Numbered from the stretch's first letter, positions 1 to 9,033 are shown. The stretch: 64,000 nucleotides of DNA from Saccharopolyspora gregorii (GCF_024734405.1 NZ_CP059556.1:1054001-1118000), one strand, 5' to 3'. Numbers and translations are program-made. Notes: generated by a model from the sequence alone, not told the origin.

Positions 1-173
1 CGAGCTCCTCGTCGGGGGACGACGTCCGCGTCCGACGCTAGCAACGCCGTGCGGCGAGCACAGGTGCCGTTCGAGTCGTCGAGGTTTCCGCGGCGTTGCG
101 GCTTTCCCCGGGATTCCCGTTCGGCCGCAAGGATTTCCGCCGTGCGGACGCGGCCCGTCCGGGAAGTCCGCTT

Positions 174-189
174 GCACCCGGCCGGGTGC
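174..189 (-). terminator. Possible rsgA terminator (16-bp palindrome)
   Basis: A perfect 16-bp palindrome, GCACCCGG followed by CCGGGTGC, lies 3 bp beyond the rsgA stop codon. It could fold as a short hairpin at the end of the rsgA transcript. There is no clear T tract, and termination is inferred. Nothing else was recognised in the first 192 bases. Confidence 0.3.
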
Positions 190-192
190 CGG

Positions 193-1203
193 TCAGGCTT
201 CGTCGCGTCCCGCGCGGGACCGCAGCAGCCGCCGCAGCGAGCTGAGCTGCTCGGTGCGGCCCGCACCCGCTTCGGCGGCGTAGGTGTCGAGGTGGCACTC
301 CGGGTCCGCACCGCCGCCGAGGTGCCCGCAGTTCGACGGGCATTCCTCGGCGGCCTCGGCGAACCCGGTGAAGGCGCTGATCAGGTCGCCGGCGGTGACG
401 TGCGCCAGGCCGAACGAGCGGATGCCCGGGGTGTCGACGACCCAGCCGCCCGCGGGCAGCGGGAGCGCTACCGCCGAGGTCGAGGTGTGCCTGCCCTTGC
501 CGACGCCGCTGACCTCGCCGGTGGCGCGTTCGGCGTGCGGTACCAGCGTGTTCACCAGCGTCGACTTGCCGACGCCGGAGTGCCCGACCAGGGCGCACAC
601 CCGGCCGTCGAGCTGCTCGGACAGGTCCTCGTGCAGCTCGTGCATGTTGGTGACGACGATCGGCAGCGGCAGCGCCGAATAGGTCGCCAGCACCTCGTCC
701 GGCGTGGCCAGGTCGGACTTGGTGAGGCACAGCACCGGGGTCAGCCCGCCCGCGTAGGCGGCGACGAGGCAGCGGTCGATCAGCCCGGTGCGCGGCGGCG
801 GGTCGGCGAGCGAGGCGACGATGATGAGCCGCTGCGCGTTCGCGACCACGATCCGCTCGTACGGGTCGGTGTCGTCGGCGGTGCGGCGCAGCACGCTGCT
901 GCGGTCGGCGACCCGCACGATCCGGGCGAGCGTGTCGGCGCGACCGGACGTGTCGCCGACGAGGTCCACCTGGTCGCCGACGACGACCGGGGTGCGGCCC
1001 AGTTCGCGGGCGCGCATCGAGGTGACCAGGCGGTCCGGGTCCCCGTCGAGCGCGCAGGTCCACCGGCCCCGGTCCACGGCCACGACCATGGCCGTGGCGG
1101 CGTCGGCGTGCTCCGGGCGCCGCTTGCTGCGCGGTCGGGTGCCGCGCCCGGGACGCACCCGCACATCGGATTCGTCCAGGTCTCGCCAGCCGCGGCGGCC
1201 CAT
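193..1203 (-). CDS. rsgA: Ribosome small subunit-dependent GTPase RsgA
   Basis: Circularly permuted GTPase that assists late maturation of the 30S subunit in the cytoplasm. The G4 motif (TKSD) comes before the P-loop (GHSGVGKST) and the G3 motif (DTPG), which is the order diagnostic of the RsgA/YjeQ family. A C-terminal cysteine/histidine cluster (ECPSNCGH and a later C-H) matches the family's zinc-binding knuckle. The start used is the ATG whose first base is shared with the aroA stop (TGATG), giving 336 residues, about the usual length. It is the second gene of an aroA-rsgA operon, a linkage also found in mycobacteria. Confidence 0.93.
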   Translation of the reverse strand: MGRRGWRDLDESDVRVRPGRGTRPRSKRRPEHADAATAMVVAVDRGRWTCALDGDPDRLVTSMRARELGRTPVVVGDQVDLVGDTSGRADTLARIVRVADRSSVLRRTADDTDPYERIVVANAQRLIIVASLADPPPRTGLIDRCLVAAYAGGLTPVLCLTKSDLATPDEVLATYSALPLPIVVTNMHELHEDLSEQLDGRVCALVGHSGVGKSTLVNTLVPHAERATGEVSGVGKGRHTSTSAVALPLPAGGWVVDTPGIRSFGLAHVTAGDLISAFTGFAEAAEECPSNCGHLGGGADPECHLDTYAAEAGAGRTEQLSSLRRLLRSRAGRDEA

Positions 1204-2471
1204 CAGGCCACCGGCTCCAGCATCGCCGACCACATCCCGGGGAAGTCGGGGATGGTCTTGCGGGTGGTCGCGACGTCCTCCACTTCGACGCCGGGGACCC
1301 GCAGGCCGAGGATGGCGCCCGCGGTGGCCATCCGGTGGTCGGCGTAGGTGTGCCAGGTGCCGCCGCGCAGCGGCCGGGGCCGGATCAGCAGTCCGTCGGC
1401 GGTCTGCTCGACGTCCCCGCCGAGGCCGGTGATCTCCCGTTCCAGCGCGGCGAGCCGGTCGGTCTCGTGCCCGCGCAGGTGCGCGATGCCGTGCAGCCGC
1501 GAGGGCCCGTCGGCGAGCGCGGCGAGCGCGGCGACGGTCGGGGCGAGCTCGCCGACCTCGTGCAGGTCGACGTCGACCGGCAGCAGCCGTTCCGGGCCGG
1601 TGGCGGTGAGCCCGCCGGCGTGCAGCGCGACCTCGGCGCCCATCGCGGTGAGGATGTCCCGGAACGCGTCGCCCGCCTGCGTCGTGGCCGACGGCCAGCC
1701 CGGCACGGTGACCTCCCCGGCGGTGGCGGCCGCGGCCGCCAGGAACGGGGTCGCGTTGGACAGGTCCGGTTCGACGTCGAGGTCGAGCGCCCGGATCGGC
1801 CCGGGGGAGACCTGCCAGGTGTTCGGCCGCTGGTCGTCGACGTCGACGCCCGCCTCCCGCAGCATCGCGACGGTCATGTCGATGTGCGGCAGCGACGGCA
1901 CCGGCGGCCCGTCGTGCACCACGGTCACGCCCTGCTCGAACCGCGGGGCGGACAGCAGCAGCCCGGAGACGAACTGGGAGGACGCGGAGGCGTCGATGGT
2001 GACCTGCCCGCCGGGCAGCGACCCGGTGCCGCGCAGTTCGAACGGCAGCGAGTCGCCGGTGATGTCGGCGCCGAGCTCGCGCAGCGCGTCGAGCACCGTG
2101 TCCAGCGGCCGCTTCCGCGCGTGCGGGTCGCCGTCGAAGGACACCGTCCCGTCGGCGAGCGCGGCCAGCGGCGGCAGGAAGCGCATCACGGTCCCGGCGA
2201 GGCCGCAGTCGACGCTCGCGGGCGCGCGCAGCTCGCCCGGTTCGACCAGCCAGGCGCCCTCGGCGCCGTCCCGCACCGCGGTGCCGAGGGAGCGCAGCGC
2301 CGCCGCCATCAGCTCGGTGTCCCTGCTGCGCAGCGGCCCGCGCAGCGTGGACGGCCCGTCGGCGAGCGCGGCGAGCACCAGTGCGCGGTTGGTGATCGAC
2401 TTGGAGCCGGGGACGGGGACCGTCGCGCGGACCGGGCCTGCGGCGACCGGGGCGGGCCAGAGCTGCGTCAT
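1203..2471 (-). CDS. aroA: 3-phosphoshikimate 1-carboxyvinyltransferase (EPSP synthase)
   Basis: Transfers the enolpyruvyl group of PEP to shikimate 3-phosphate in the shikimate pathway (cytosol). The N-terminus carries the substrate-binding motif [11 protein letters not shown]. Other family signatures are a [11 protein letters not shown]-type stretch near the middle of the first domain and the C-terminal YADHRMA plus KTIPDFP motifs. The 422-residue length is normal. The start is the ATG directly before TQLWPAP; a GTG 18 bases upstream is less convincing. The stop overlaps the rsgA start by one base, so the two are probably cotranslated. The gene diverges from the SRAP pair, with about 145 bp between start codons. 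Confidence 0.95.
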   Translation of the reverse strand: MTQLWPAPVAAGPVRATVPVPGSKSITNRALVLAALADGPSTLRGPLRSRDTELMAAALRSLGTAVRDGAEGAWLVEPGELRAPASVDCGLAGTVMRFLPPLAALADGTVSFDGDPHARKRPLDTVLDALRELGADITGDSLPFELRGTGSLPGGQVTIDASASSQFVSGLLLSAPRFEQGVTVVHDGPPVPSLPHIDMTVAMLREAGVDVDDQRPNTWQVSPGPIRALDLDVEPDLSNATPFLAAAAATAGEVTVPGWPSATTQAGDAFRDILTAMGAEVALHAGGLTATGPERLLPVDVDLHEVGELAPTVAALAALADGPSRLHGIAHLRGHETDRLAALEREITGLGGDVEQTADGLLIRPRPLRGGTWHTYADHRMATAGAILGLRVPGVEVEDVATTRKTIPDFPGMWSAMLEPVA

Positions 2472-2615
2472 ACCCCCATGATCCCGCATTCGTCCCTGCT
2501 CAACCGGCCGGGGCCGGGCCGGAGGAGTTCGACGTCGTCGGTGGGTGCTGCGACGATGGGCTCGGGGGCGGCGCGACCCCGCCCCCCTGGCGGCGACGGC
2601 GGAGGTGACCAGGAG

Positions 2616-3356
2616 ATGTGCGGCAGGTACGCCTCCACGAAGGATCCGGCGGCGCTGGCCGCGGAGTTCGCCGCCGACGACCGGACCGGCGGTGGTGCCG
2701 GGGGAGCCGACTACAACGTGGCCCCCACCAAGCAGGTGCCCGCCGTGGTGGCGCGGCACCGCGACGGCGGACCGGCGCGCAGGCTGCGGACGATGCGCTG
2801 GGGCCTGGTGCCGAAGTGGGCGAAGGACCCGAAGATCGGCAACCGCATGATCAACGCGAAGGCGGAGACGGTCGTGTCGAAGCCCGCGTTCCGCGCCGCG
2901 GCGAAGTACCGCCGGTGCCTGCTGCCCGCCGACGGCTGGTACGAGTGGAAGCGCGACGGCGACCGCAAGCAGCCCTACTTCATGACCTCCCCGGACGGGG
3001 CGAGCCTGGCCCTGGCCGGGCTGTGGGAGACCTGGCACGACCCGGCCGCGGCGGAGGACGCGCCGCCGCTGGTGACCTGCTCGGTGCTGACCACCGCGGC
3101 CGTCGGGGCGCTCGCCGAGGTGCACGACCGGATGCCGCTGGTGCTGCCCGCGGACCGGTGGGAGGACTGGCTCGACCCCGAGCGCCACGACGCGTCCGGC
3201 CTGCTCGCACCCTCGCCGGACCTGGTGGCCGCGCTGGAGCTGCGGCCGGTGTCCTCGGCGGTGAACGACGTGCGGCACAACGGCGCCGAGCTCATCGCCC
3301 CGCAGGACGACCCGGACCCGGCGGTAGCGTTGGATCATGCTCGGGATGCGGGGTGA
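2616..3356 (+). CDS. SRAP-domain protein (HMCES/YedK family), copy 1
   Basis: SOS-response-associated-peptidase-fold protein. Relatives (YedK, HMCES) covalently capture abasic sites in single-stranded DNA through the N-terminal cysteine. The start is fixed by the need for Cys at position 2 (MCGRY) and by an AGGAG ribosome site just upstream. All key residues are visible: Cys2, Asn in MINAKAET, Glu in WYEW and His in VHDRMP. Length is 246 residues. A second intact paralogue follows after 6 bp, and the pair is on the strand opposite aroA. Mycobacteria carry a single SRAP gene at this locus. Confidence 0.9.
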   Translation: MCGRYASTKDPAALAAEFAADDRTGGGAGGADYNVAPTKQVPAVVARHRDGGPARRLRTMRWGLVPKWAKDPKIGNRMINAKAETVVSKPAFRAAAKYRRCLLPADGWYEWKRDGDRKQPYFMTSPDGASLALAGLWETWHDPAAAEDAPPLVTCSVLTTAAVGALAEVHDRMPLVLPADRWEDWLDPERHDASGLLAPSPDLVAALELRPVSSAVNDVRHNGAELIAPQDDPDPAVALDHARDAG

Positions 3357-3362
3357 GTGCTG

Positions 3363-4076
3363 ATGTGCGGTCGCTACGCGGTGCGGCGCGACCCGGCGGC
3401 GCTGGCCGCCGAGTTCGACGCCGTGGACCGCTCGGAGGGGCTGCTCGGCCCGGACTACAACGTGACTCCGACCAAGACGGTGCCGATCGTGGTGCGCCGC
3501 GGCACCGAGCGCAGCGTGCGGCCGGTGCGCTGGGGGCTCGTGCCGACCTGGGCGAAGGACGCCACCAGCGGACCGCCGATGATCAACGCGCGGGCTGAGA
3601 CGATCACCACCAAGCCCGCGTACGCCGAGTCCGCGGCCCGCCGCCGCTGCCTGATGCCCGCGGCCGGCTGGTACGAGTGGCGGCCCGGCGACAAGCGCAG
3701 GCAGCCGTACCTGTGCGCGCACCGCGGCGGGGCCAGCCTCGCGATGGCCGCCGTGTTCTCCGCGTGGTGGTCGCCGGAGAACACCTCCGCACCCTTGGTG
3801 ACCTGCGCCGTCGTCACCACCGACGCGGTCGGCGAGCTCGCGGGCGTGCACCACCGGATGCCGCTGGTGCTGCCCGCGGACAAGTGGGCCGACTGGCTCG
3901 ACCCGGAGCGCGACGATCCGCGCCCGCTGCTCGACCCGGATCCGCGGTTGCTCGCGGAGCTGGACCTGACCACGGTGTCCACCGAGGTGAACAACATGCG
4001 CAACAACCACCCGGGCCTGCTGGAACCGGCGGAGCCGGTGCCCGCACCCGCCGAGCAGGGGGCGCTGTTCGAATGA
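3363..4076 (+). CDS. SRAP-domain protein (HMCES/YedK family), copy 2
   Basis: Second SRAP paralogue of 237 residues. The start chosen is the ATG giving MCGRY, because the catalytic cysteine must become residue 1 after methionine removal; the GTG and CTG codons just upstream would bury it. It keeps the Asn of MINARAET, the Glu of WYEW and the His of VHHRMP, so it should be active like copy 1. The sequence has diverged clearly from copy 1, so this is not a recent duplication. Its stop overlaps the start of the next gene (ATGA), suggesting one operon of three genes. Confidence 0.9.
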   Translation: MCGRYAVRRDPAALAAEFDAVDRSEGLLGPDYNVTPTKTVPIVVRRGTERSVRPVRWGLVPTWAKDATSGPPMINARAETITTKPAYAESAARRRCLMPAAGWYEWRPGDKRRQPYLCAHRGGASLAMAAVFSAWWSPENTSAPLVTCAVVTTDAVGELAGVHHRMPLVLPADKWADWLDPERDDPRPLLDPDPRLLAELDLTTVSTEVNNMRNNHPGLLEPAEPVPAPAEQGALFE

Positions 4077-4684
4077 CCCGCGTGCAGATCGACACCCCGC
4101 ACGGCCCGGCCGCGGCCGAGCTGCACTGCGCCGAGGAGGGCCGGGCGGCGCTGCTGCTCGGGCACGGTGCGGGCGGCGGCATCGCGGCGCCCGACCTGGT
4201 GGCCGCGACTCGCGCCGCCACCGGCGCCGGCGTGCACGTGGCGCTGGTCGAACAGCCCTACCGCGTCGCGGGCCGGAAGGCACCCGCGCCCGCCAAGCAG
4301 CTCGACGCCGCGTGGCTGGCCGTCGCCGAAGACCTCGGCGAGCGCTGGTTCGCGGACCTGCCGCTGCTGTTCGGCGGCCGTTCCTCCGGGGCGCGGGTCG
4401 CGTGCCGCACCGCCGAGGCGGGTACCGCGTCCGCGGTGCTGTGCCTGGCGTTCCCGCTGCACCCGCCGGGCAAGCCGGAGAAGTCGCGGCTCGGCGAGCT
4501 CGACGCCGTCGACCCCCCGGTGCTGGTGGTGCAGGGGGAACGGGACGCGTTCGGCAGGCCCGAACCGGCGCACCGGCGCGAAGTGGTGCTCGTCGCCGGG
4601 GACCACTCGTTGAAGGCCGACGTCGACGCCGTGTTCCGCGGGGTCGAGGAGTGGCTCACCCGGGTCCTGCGGCCGCTCGACTGA
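4073..4684 (+). CDS. Alpha/beta-hydrolase family protein (KANL3/Tex30-like)
   Basis: A 203-residue cytosolic alpha/beta-hydrolase-fold protein. Visible features are an oxyanion-type LLGHGAGGG segment near residue 25, a nucleophile-elbow-like GGRSSGAR with the candidate serine near the middle, and a late GDHSLK containing the candidate catalytic histidine. This matches the small KANL3/Tex30 group of bacterial hydrolases, whose substrate is unknown. The ATG overlaps the second SRAP stop, so it is probably translationally coupled to it. Its stop codon abuts the convergent ybaK stop with no gap. Confidence 0.75.
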   Translation: MTRVQIDTPHGPAAAELHCAEEGRAALLLGHGAGGGIAAPDLVAATRAATGAGVHVALVEQPYRVAGRKAPAPAKQLDAAWLAVAEDLGERWFADLPLLFGGRSSGARVACRTAEAGTASAVLCLAFPLHPPGKPEKSRLGELDAVDPPVLVVQGERDAFGRPEPAHRREVVLVAGDHSLKADVDAVFRGVEEWLTRVLRPLD

Positions 4685-5164
4685 TCAGGCCCCGGCGATG
4701 TCGGCGACCTGCGCGTCCAGCAACCGGACCAGGTCGGCGGCGGCGAGCTCGATCTCCAGGCCGCGGCGGCCCGCGCTGCAGAAGATCGTGTCGAACGCCT
4801 CGGCCGAGGAGTCGACGACCACCGGCAGCCGCTTCTTCTGCCCCAGCGGCGAGATGCCGCCCGCCACGTAACCGGTGGCGCGCTCGGCGGCTGCCATGTC
4901 GGCGAGCTTCGCCTTCTTGCCGCCGCGCGCCGCGGCCAGCGCCTTGAGGTCGAGCTGCCCGGTCACCGGCACCACCCCCACCACCAGCGCCCCGTCGACC
5001 TCGGCGACCAGCGTCTTGAACACCCGCTCCGGCGGTTGTCCCAGCGCATCGGCCGCTTCCTCGCCGAAGGACTCCGCCCGCGGGTCGTGCTCGTACGCGT
5101 GCACCCGGTGCGCGACCCGCTGCCGGTCCAGCAGCGCGGTCGCCGGTGTTCCCCTGCCTGCCAT
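4685..5164 (-). CDS. ybaK: YbaK/EbsC-type aminoacyl-tRNA deacylase
   Basis: A 159-residue YbaK-family protein. These cytosolic enzymes hydrolyse mischarged tRNA, classically Cys-tRNA(Pro). Family features are [11 protein letters not shown] with the conserved lysine, the [13 protein letters not shown] stretch and a [14 protein letters not shown] motif. The gene converges on the hydrolase gene with no intergenic space and diverges from sigR. Mycobacterium tuberculosis has broken ybaK remnants in the corresponding position between its SRAP/aroA and sigH genes. The start is the ATG giving MAGRGTP. Confidence 0.88.
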   Translation of the reverse strand: MAGRGTPATALLDRQRVAHRVHAYEHDPRAESFGEEAADALGQPPERVFKTLVAEVDGALVVGVVPVTGQLDLKALAAARGGKKAKLADMAAAERATGYVAGGISPLGQKKRLPVVVDSSAEAFDTIFCSAGRRGLEIELAAADLVRLLDAQVADIAGA

Positions 5165-5182
5165 GCCCTGACCCTAGGAGCA

Positions 5183-5208
5183 GGAATACCCACCGGCCGC
5201 ACCGCGTT
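5183..5208 (+). promoter_or_regulatory. SigR-type promoter (GGAAT-N18-GTT)
   Basis: GGAAT at 5183-5187 and GTT at 5206-5208 are separated by exactly 18 bases, the consensus recognised by SigR/SigH group sigma factors. It lies upstream of sigR on the same strand and would provide positive autoregulation, as in streptomycetes and mycobacteria. Transcription would start near 5215-5218, at or just before an in-frame GTG at 5218 (see findings). Also being close to the ybaK start, the region may hold a ybaK promoter on the other strand. Confidence 0.7.
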
Positions 5209-5388
5209 GGACCGGCCGTGACGGAGTTGACGAACACGTGCTTACTCGAACGGCAGCGGGACCTGCCCGAGCGCTCTGACGCAGGTGAGCGGGGCATCGG
5301 GCGGGTATCCTCGAAGTGGGTCCATGCGCAGGACGGCATGGGTTCGTCGCCAGCAGCCACCTCTTCCTGGCGGCGGGAAAGGATCCCG

Positions 5389-6060
5389 GTGGTCAACACC
5401 CCGGAGCAACCCGGCACGGCGGGGACCGCCGGCGGCGATGCCGCGGCGGCCGAGCCGGAGCAGGTCGAGGAGACCGACCAGCAGCGCGTGGCCCGCTTCG
5501 AGCGGGACGCGATGCCGCTGCTCGACCAGCTCTACGGCGCGGCGCTGCGGATGACGCGCAACGCGCCGGACGCCGAGGACCTCGTGCAGGAGACGTACTT
5601 GAAGGCCTACTCGGCGTTCAAGTCGTTCAAGCAGGGCACGAACCTGAAGGCGTGGCTGTACCGCATCCTCACCAACACCTACATCAACGGCTACCGCAAG
5701 CGGCAGCGGCAGCCGCAGCAGCAGCCGACCGACGAGATCGCCGACTGGCAGCTCGCCCAGGCCGAGAACCACACGTCCACCGGGCTGCGCTCGGCCGAGG
5801 TGGAGGCGCTGGACCGGCTGCCGGACTCCGACGTGAAGAACGCCCTGCAGCAGTTGGCGGAGGAGTTCCGCATGGTCGTCTACTTGGCCGATGTGGAAGG
5901 CTTCGCCTACAAGGAGATCGCCGAGATCATGGGGACGCCCATCGGCACGGTGATGTCGCGGCTGCACCGCGGCCGCAGGCAGCTGCGCGACATGCTCACC
6001 GACGTGGCGCGCGACCGTGGTTTCCTCAGGGAGAAAAAGCAGGAGGTGAGCACCTCGTGA
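5389..6060 (+). CDS. sigR: ECF sigma factor SigR/SigH (thiol-oxidative stress)
   Basis: RNA polymerase sigma factor of the SigR (Streptomyces) / SigH (mycobacteria) group, which directs the disulfide-stress regulon. Region 2 is recognisable by [25 protein letters not shown] and [20 protein letters not shown]. Region 4 is recognisable by [22 protein letters not shown]. The GTG at 5389 is used because it gives an N-terminus of family length (223 residues) and is preceded by an AAAGGA ribosome site. An ATG at 5338 and a GTG at 5218 are in frame and could give longer isoforms. The stop overlaps the rsrA start (GTGA), coupling synthesis of the sigma factor to its inhibitor. Confidence 0.93.
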   Translation: MVNTPEQPGTAGTAGGDAAAAEPEQVEETDQQRVARFERDAMPLLDQLYGAALRMTRNAPDAEDLVQETYLKAYSAFKSFKQGTNLKAWLYRILTNTYINGYRKRQRQPQQQPTDEIADWQLAQAENHTSTGLRSAEVEALDRLPDSDVKNALQQLAEEFRMVVYLADVEGFAYKEIAEIMGTPIGTVMSRLHRGRRQLRDMLTDVARDRGFLREKKQEVSTS

Positions 6061-6392
6061 CGTGCGAACATGACGAGGCGTCCTGCGAGGACGTGCTCGC
6101 CGAGGTGTGGCTGTTCCTGGACAACGAGTGCAACCAGGACCGGCGCGCGGCGCTGCAGGAGCATCTCGACGAGTGCGGGAGCTGCTTGGAGCACTACGGC
6201 TTGGAGGAGCACCTCAAGGAGCTGCTGCACCGCAAGTGCGGCGGCGAGCACGCCCCTTCGGACCTGCGGGAACGGTTGCGCAGCTCGATCCGCGAGACGG
6301 TGCTTCGGCAGGCGGACGTGACGGTCGAGCGCGGGCCGGACGGCACCTCGGTCGAGGTGCGGGCCAAGAAGCGGACCTCTTCGGCCGACTAG
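6057..6392 (+). CDS. rsrA: Zinc-binding redox-sensing anti-sigma factor RsrA
   Basis: A 111-residue anti-sigma factor that holds SigR inactive and releases it when its thiols are oxidised. The zinc-binding anti-sigma signature HLDECGSC (H-x3-C-x2-C) is present, together with an early cysteine (VTCEH) and other cysteines as in RsrA. The GTG start overlaps the sigR stop by four bases. A strong hairpin follows the stop by about 25 bp, so sigR-rsrA appears to be a closed two-gene operon. Length and position match RsrA and mycobacterial RshA. Confidence 0.92.
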   Translation: MTCEHDEASCEDVLAEVWLFLDNECNQDRRAALQEHLDECGSCLEHYGLEEHLKELLHRKCGGEHAPSDLRERLRSSIRETVLRQADVTVERGPDGTSVEVRAKKRTSSAD

Positions 6393-6418
6393 TACCGGCC
6401 ACGCCGCGAGACGAAGAA

Positions 6419-6447
6419 GAGCCCCGGACCACATCGGTCCGGGGCTC
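6419..6447. terminator. Bidirectional terminator hairpin
   Basis: Perfect 12-bp stem (GAGCCCCGGACC and its complement) with a 5-base loop. It lies between the 3' ends of rsrA (+) and the bL37 gene (-), so it can serve both transcripts. Confidence 0.8.
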
Positions 6448-6482
6448 TCGCATGCGTGCGGCGCGCGGAGCGCACCGTCACG

Positions 6483-6560
6483 TCAGCTGCCGTTGGGGCG
6501 CTTGCCGTGGTTGGCCTTGTTCTTGCGCCGGTCCTTCTTCTTGCGGGAACGCTTTCCCAT
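6483..6560 (-). CDS. Small 50S ribosomal protein bL37
   Basis: A 25-residue, extremely basic peptide beginning MGKRSRKKKDRRK and ending with the conserved NKANHGKRPN motif. This matches the tiny actinobacterial large-subunit protein bL37, first recognised in mycobacterial ribosome structures. Automated gene callers often miss it. A GGGAGGG-type ribosome site precedes the ATG. Its place between the sigR-rsrA operon and pdtaS agrees with conserved actinobacterial order, as far as I recall it. Recognition rests on the motif and the context. Confidence 0.8.
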   Translation of the reverse strand: MGKRSRKKKDRRKNKANHGKRPNGS

Positions 6561-6840
6561 GACCCCTCCCTCGCGTCGTCCCGCGCTCCGGCCGGGCAGG
6601 CCGTGGGCGGGGATTGGTTCCTTGCGGAGTTCTGGCTGTCCAGTCTCGCACGTGCGCCACCCGGGCCCGTTGGGTGGCCCGGCACGTGGTTTCCTTGACG
6701 AAACCCGCGTCCGGGCCGTCGCGGAGCGAACTCGTGGAGCGAAGGGTTCGCGCGGAGCCGGTGGTCTCGACCGCCGGGGGCGGTGCCGTGCGGGAGGGCG
6801 ACCTCGACGCCGGTCGCCGAGTCCGGACCGAAGGAGCGCC

Positions 6841-8334
6841 TTGTCGACGCTGAGTGACCTGCTGGCCGAGCACACCGGGTTGTCCGGGGCCGCCGCCGAC
6901 CACCTCCAGCTGGTCGTCGCGGAGTGGCAGCTGTTGTCGGACCTGTCGTTCGCCGATTTCCTGCTGTGGGTCCCGGTCGGCCCGGAAGACGCCACCGAGG
7001 ACCGGTTCCTGTGCGTGGCGCAGGCCCGGCCGACGACCGCGCCGACCGCGCACCCCGAGGACGTGGTCTCCACCGAGGTCACCCCGGAGGATCACCCGCA
7101 GCTGCGGCGCGCCGCGCTGGAGGGGCGGATCTGCCGGGAGGAGGACCCGCGCTGGCACTTGGGCGTACCGGTGCGCCGCGAGACGATCCCGGTGAAGTTG
7201 GACCAGGAGATCGTCGCGGTGCTGAGCCGGGACACGAACCTGGCGGTGCCGCGGGTGCCGAGTCCGCTGGAGATCTCCTACCTGGGCAGCGCCGCCGACC
7301 TGTGCCAGATGATCGCCGACGGCACGTTCCCCACCCCGGAGCCTGCGCCGGACGTGCACACCAGTCCGCGCGTCGGCGACGGTCTGGTCCGGGTGGACGC
7401 GTCCGGCACCGTCGTGTTCGCCAGTCCGAACGCGCTGTCGGCCTACCACCGGATGGGGCACGCCGCGGATCTCGTCGGGGTGCAGCTGGCGCCGCTGACC
7501 AGGTCGTTGCTGTCCGACCCGTTCGACGCCGACGAGGTGGCCCAGCGGGTGCGCCGCGCGGTGTCCGGCGAGCCGAGCATGCGCATGGAGGCGGAGGCGA
7601 AGGGCGCGACGGTGCTGTTCCGCGCGTTGCCGCTGCAGCCCCGCGGTCAGGTCGCGGGTGCGTTGGTGCTGGTCCGGGACGTGACGGAGGTCAAGCGGCG
7701 GGACCGGGCGCTGATGTCGAAGGACGCCACGATCCGCGAGATCCACCACCGCGTGAAGAACAACCTGCAGACGGTGGCGGCGCTGCTGCGGCTGCAGTCG
7801 CGGCGCACCGGCAACTCGGAGGCGAGGCTGGCGCTGGACGAGTCGGTCCGGCGGGTCACCTCGATCGCGCTGGTGCACGAGACGCTGTCGATGTCGGTGG
7901 ACGAACGCGTCGACCTGGACGACGTCGTGGACCGGGTGATCCCGATGATGAGCGACGTCGCGGTGGCCGAGACCGGGGTGAAGGTGAGCCGGGAGGGCCG
8001 GTTCGGCGTCGTGTCCGCCGAGTTGGCGACTCCGCTGGTGATGGTGCTCACCGAACTGGTGCAGAACGCCTTCGAGCACGCGTTCCCGGAAGGCACCGGC
8101 GGGGAGGTCGTGGTGCAGGCGGAGCGTTCGGCGCGCTGGCTCGACGTCGTCATCTCGGATGACGGTCAGGGCCTGCCGAAGGGATTCTCCCTGGAGCGCG
8201 CCGAACGTCTCGGCCTGCAGATCGTGCGAACCCTCGTCGAGTCTGAGCTGCGGGGTTCGTTGAGCTTGCGCGGTCGGGGCCGGCAGCGGGGTACGGAAGC
8301 CGTGTTGCGCGTTCCGCTGAAGTACCGCCGCTGA
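6841..8334 (+). CDS. pdtaS: Sensor histidine kinase PdtaS
   Basis: Cytosolic sensor kinase that signals to an antitermination-type (ANTAR) response regulator; no such regulator is in this window. The first roughly 140 residues form the GAF-like sensor (AEHTGLSGAAADHLQLVV), followed by a PAS-like domain. A HisKA_2 dimerisation domain has the phospho-acceptor histidine in REIHHRVKNNLQT, and an ATPase domain carries ELVQNAFEHAF and DDGQGLP. There are no membrane segments. The start is TTG, supported by GAAGGAG nine bases upstream and by a good match to the mycobacterial N-terminus. Length is 497 residues. The gene converges on whiB1, as in mycobacteria. Confidence 0.92.
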   Translation: MSTLSDLLAEHTGLSGAAADHLQLVVAEWQLLSDLSFADFLLWVPVGPEDATEDRFLCVAQARPTTAPTAHPEDVVSTEVTPEDHPQLRRAALEGRICREEDPRWHLGVPVRRETIPVKLDQEIVAVLSRDTNLAVPRVPSPLEISYLGSAADLCQMIADGTFPTPEPAPDVHTSPRVGDGLVRVDASGTVVFASPNALSAYHRMGHAADLVGVQLAPLTRSLLSDPFDADEVAQRVRRAVSGEPSMRMEAEAKGATVLFRALPLQPRGQVAGALVLVRDVTEVKRRDRALMSKDATIREIHHRVKNNLQTVAALLRLQSRRTGNSEARLALDESVRRVTSIALVHETLSMSVDERVDLDDVVDRVIPMMSDVAVAETGVKVSREGRFGVVSAELATPLVMVLTELVQNAFEHAFPEGTGGEVVVQAERSARWLDVVISDDGQGLPKGFSLERAERLGLQIVRTLVESELRGSLSLRGRGRQRGTEAVLRVPLKYRR

Positions 8335-8367
8335 GCGCCTGACGCCGCAAGCGCGTCGATGGGGGTC

Positions 8368-8395
8368 GGTGAGCCCGATTGCGGGGTGGCTCACC
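8368..8395. terminator. Inverted repeat between pdtaS and whiB1
   Basis: GGTGAGCC and its perfect complement GGCTCACC are separated by 12 bases in the convergent pdtaS/whiB1 interval, 34 bp after the pdtaS stop. It is a likely bidirectional terminator. No T tract is visible. Confidence 0.5.
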
Positions 8396-8587
8396 TGGGG
8401 TCGGTCCGCTCGGTCAGTTCGCCTTGGGGGTGGCCGCTGACCGGCATCGACGCTGATCGACCCCGGTTCTCATCGGGGATGTGCTGTTCTTTCGCGACCG
8501 CCGTGTCGGGGTCGCCCGGGGGGGTTTGCGCGGGGTCGGCCGGGATGCCCTCCGGCCGACCCACTACGCTGCGAGCAGGTCCGCTGC

Positions 8588-8845
8588 TCAGGCGTTGGTA
8601 CGAGCCGCCCGAGTCCGCGAGCTGCGACGCTTCAGGGCACGCCGCTCGTCCTCGCTCATGCCGCCCCAGACGCCGGCGTCCTGGCCGCTCTCCAGTGCCC
8701 ACGCCAGGCACTCGGAGGCAACGGGACAACGCCGGCACACGGCTTTCGCCTCGGCGATCTGCAGCAGCGCAGGACCGCTGTTCCCAACGGGGAAGAACAG
8801 CTCCGGGTCCTCGTCACGGCAAACCGCATCGTGGCGCCAGTCCAT
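8588..8845 (-). CDS. whiB1: WhiB1-type iron-sulfur transcription factor
   Basis: An 85-residue Wbl protein that binds a [4Fe-4S] cluster through four cysteines (AVCRD, AVCRRCPVASEC), senses nitric oxide and partners the principal sigma factor. The turn motif GVWGGMSEDERR and the basic tail KRRSSRTRAAR are intact. Start MDWRHDAVCRDEDPELFFPVG is near-identical to mycobacterial WhiB1 by recall, which fixes the ATG at 8845. The upstream region has two CRP-like sites in the place where mycobacterial whiB1 is CRP-controlled. Confidence 0.95.
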   Translation of the reverse strand: MDWRHDAVCRDEDPELFFPVGNSGPALLQIAEAKAVCRRCPVASECLAWALESGQDAGVWGGMSEDERRALKRRSSRTRAARTNA

Positions 8846-8903
8846 GATTCCTTGCTCCTCGCTAGGCGCGCACATGGCGCGCCGGTAGTTCGTTCGGGGT
8901 GTT

Positions 8904-8919
8904 TGTGAATGCTTTCACG
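8904..8919. promoter_or_regulatory. CRP-like binding site 1 upstream of whiB1
   Basis: TGTGA-ATGCTT-TCACG matches the CRP/Rv3676 consensus TGTGA-N6-TCACA except for the last base. It lies about 59 bp upstream of the whiB1 start, which is on the minus strand. Confidence 0.65.
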
Positions 8920-8932
8920 GAGTCCGTGTGCT

Positions 8933-8948
8933 TGTGAATGCTTTCACG
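8933..8948. promoter_or_regulatory. CRP-like binding site 2 upstream of whiB1
   Basis: A second copy with exactly the same 16 bases as site 1. It is centred 29 bp further from whiB1, just under three helical turns. Paired CRP sites are known at the mycobacterial whiB1 promoter. Confidence 0.65.
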
Positions 8949-9033
8949 AACTGCCGTGATGTCAAGAGTTCGATCTCGTGTCGTGAGCCAACTCACCTGA
9001 AAGATCGACGTCTCGTGACCAGGGGTTCTGAAT

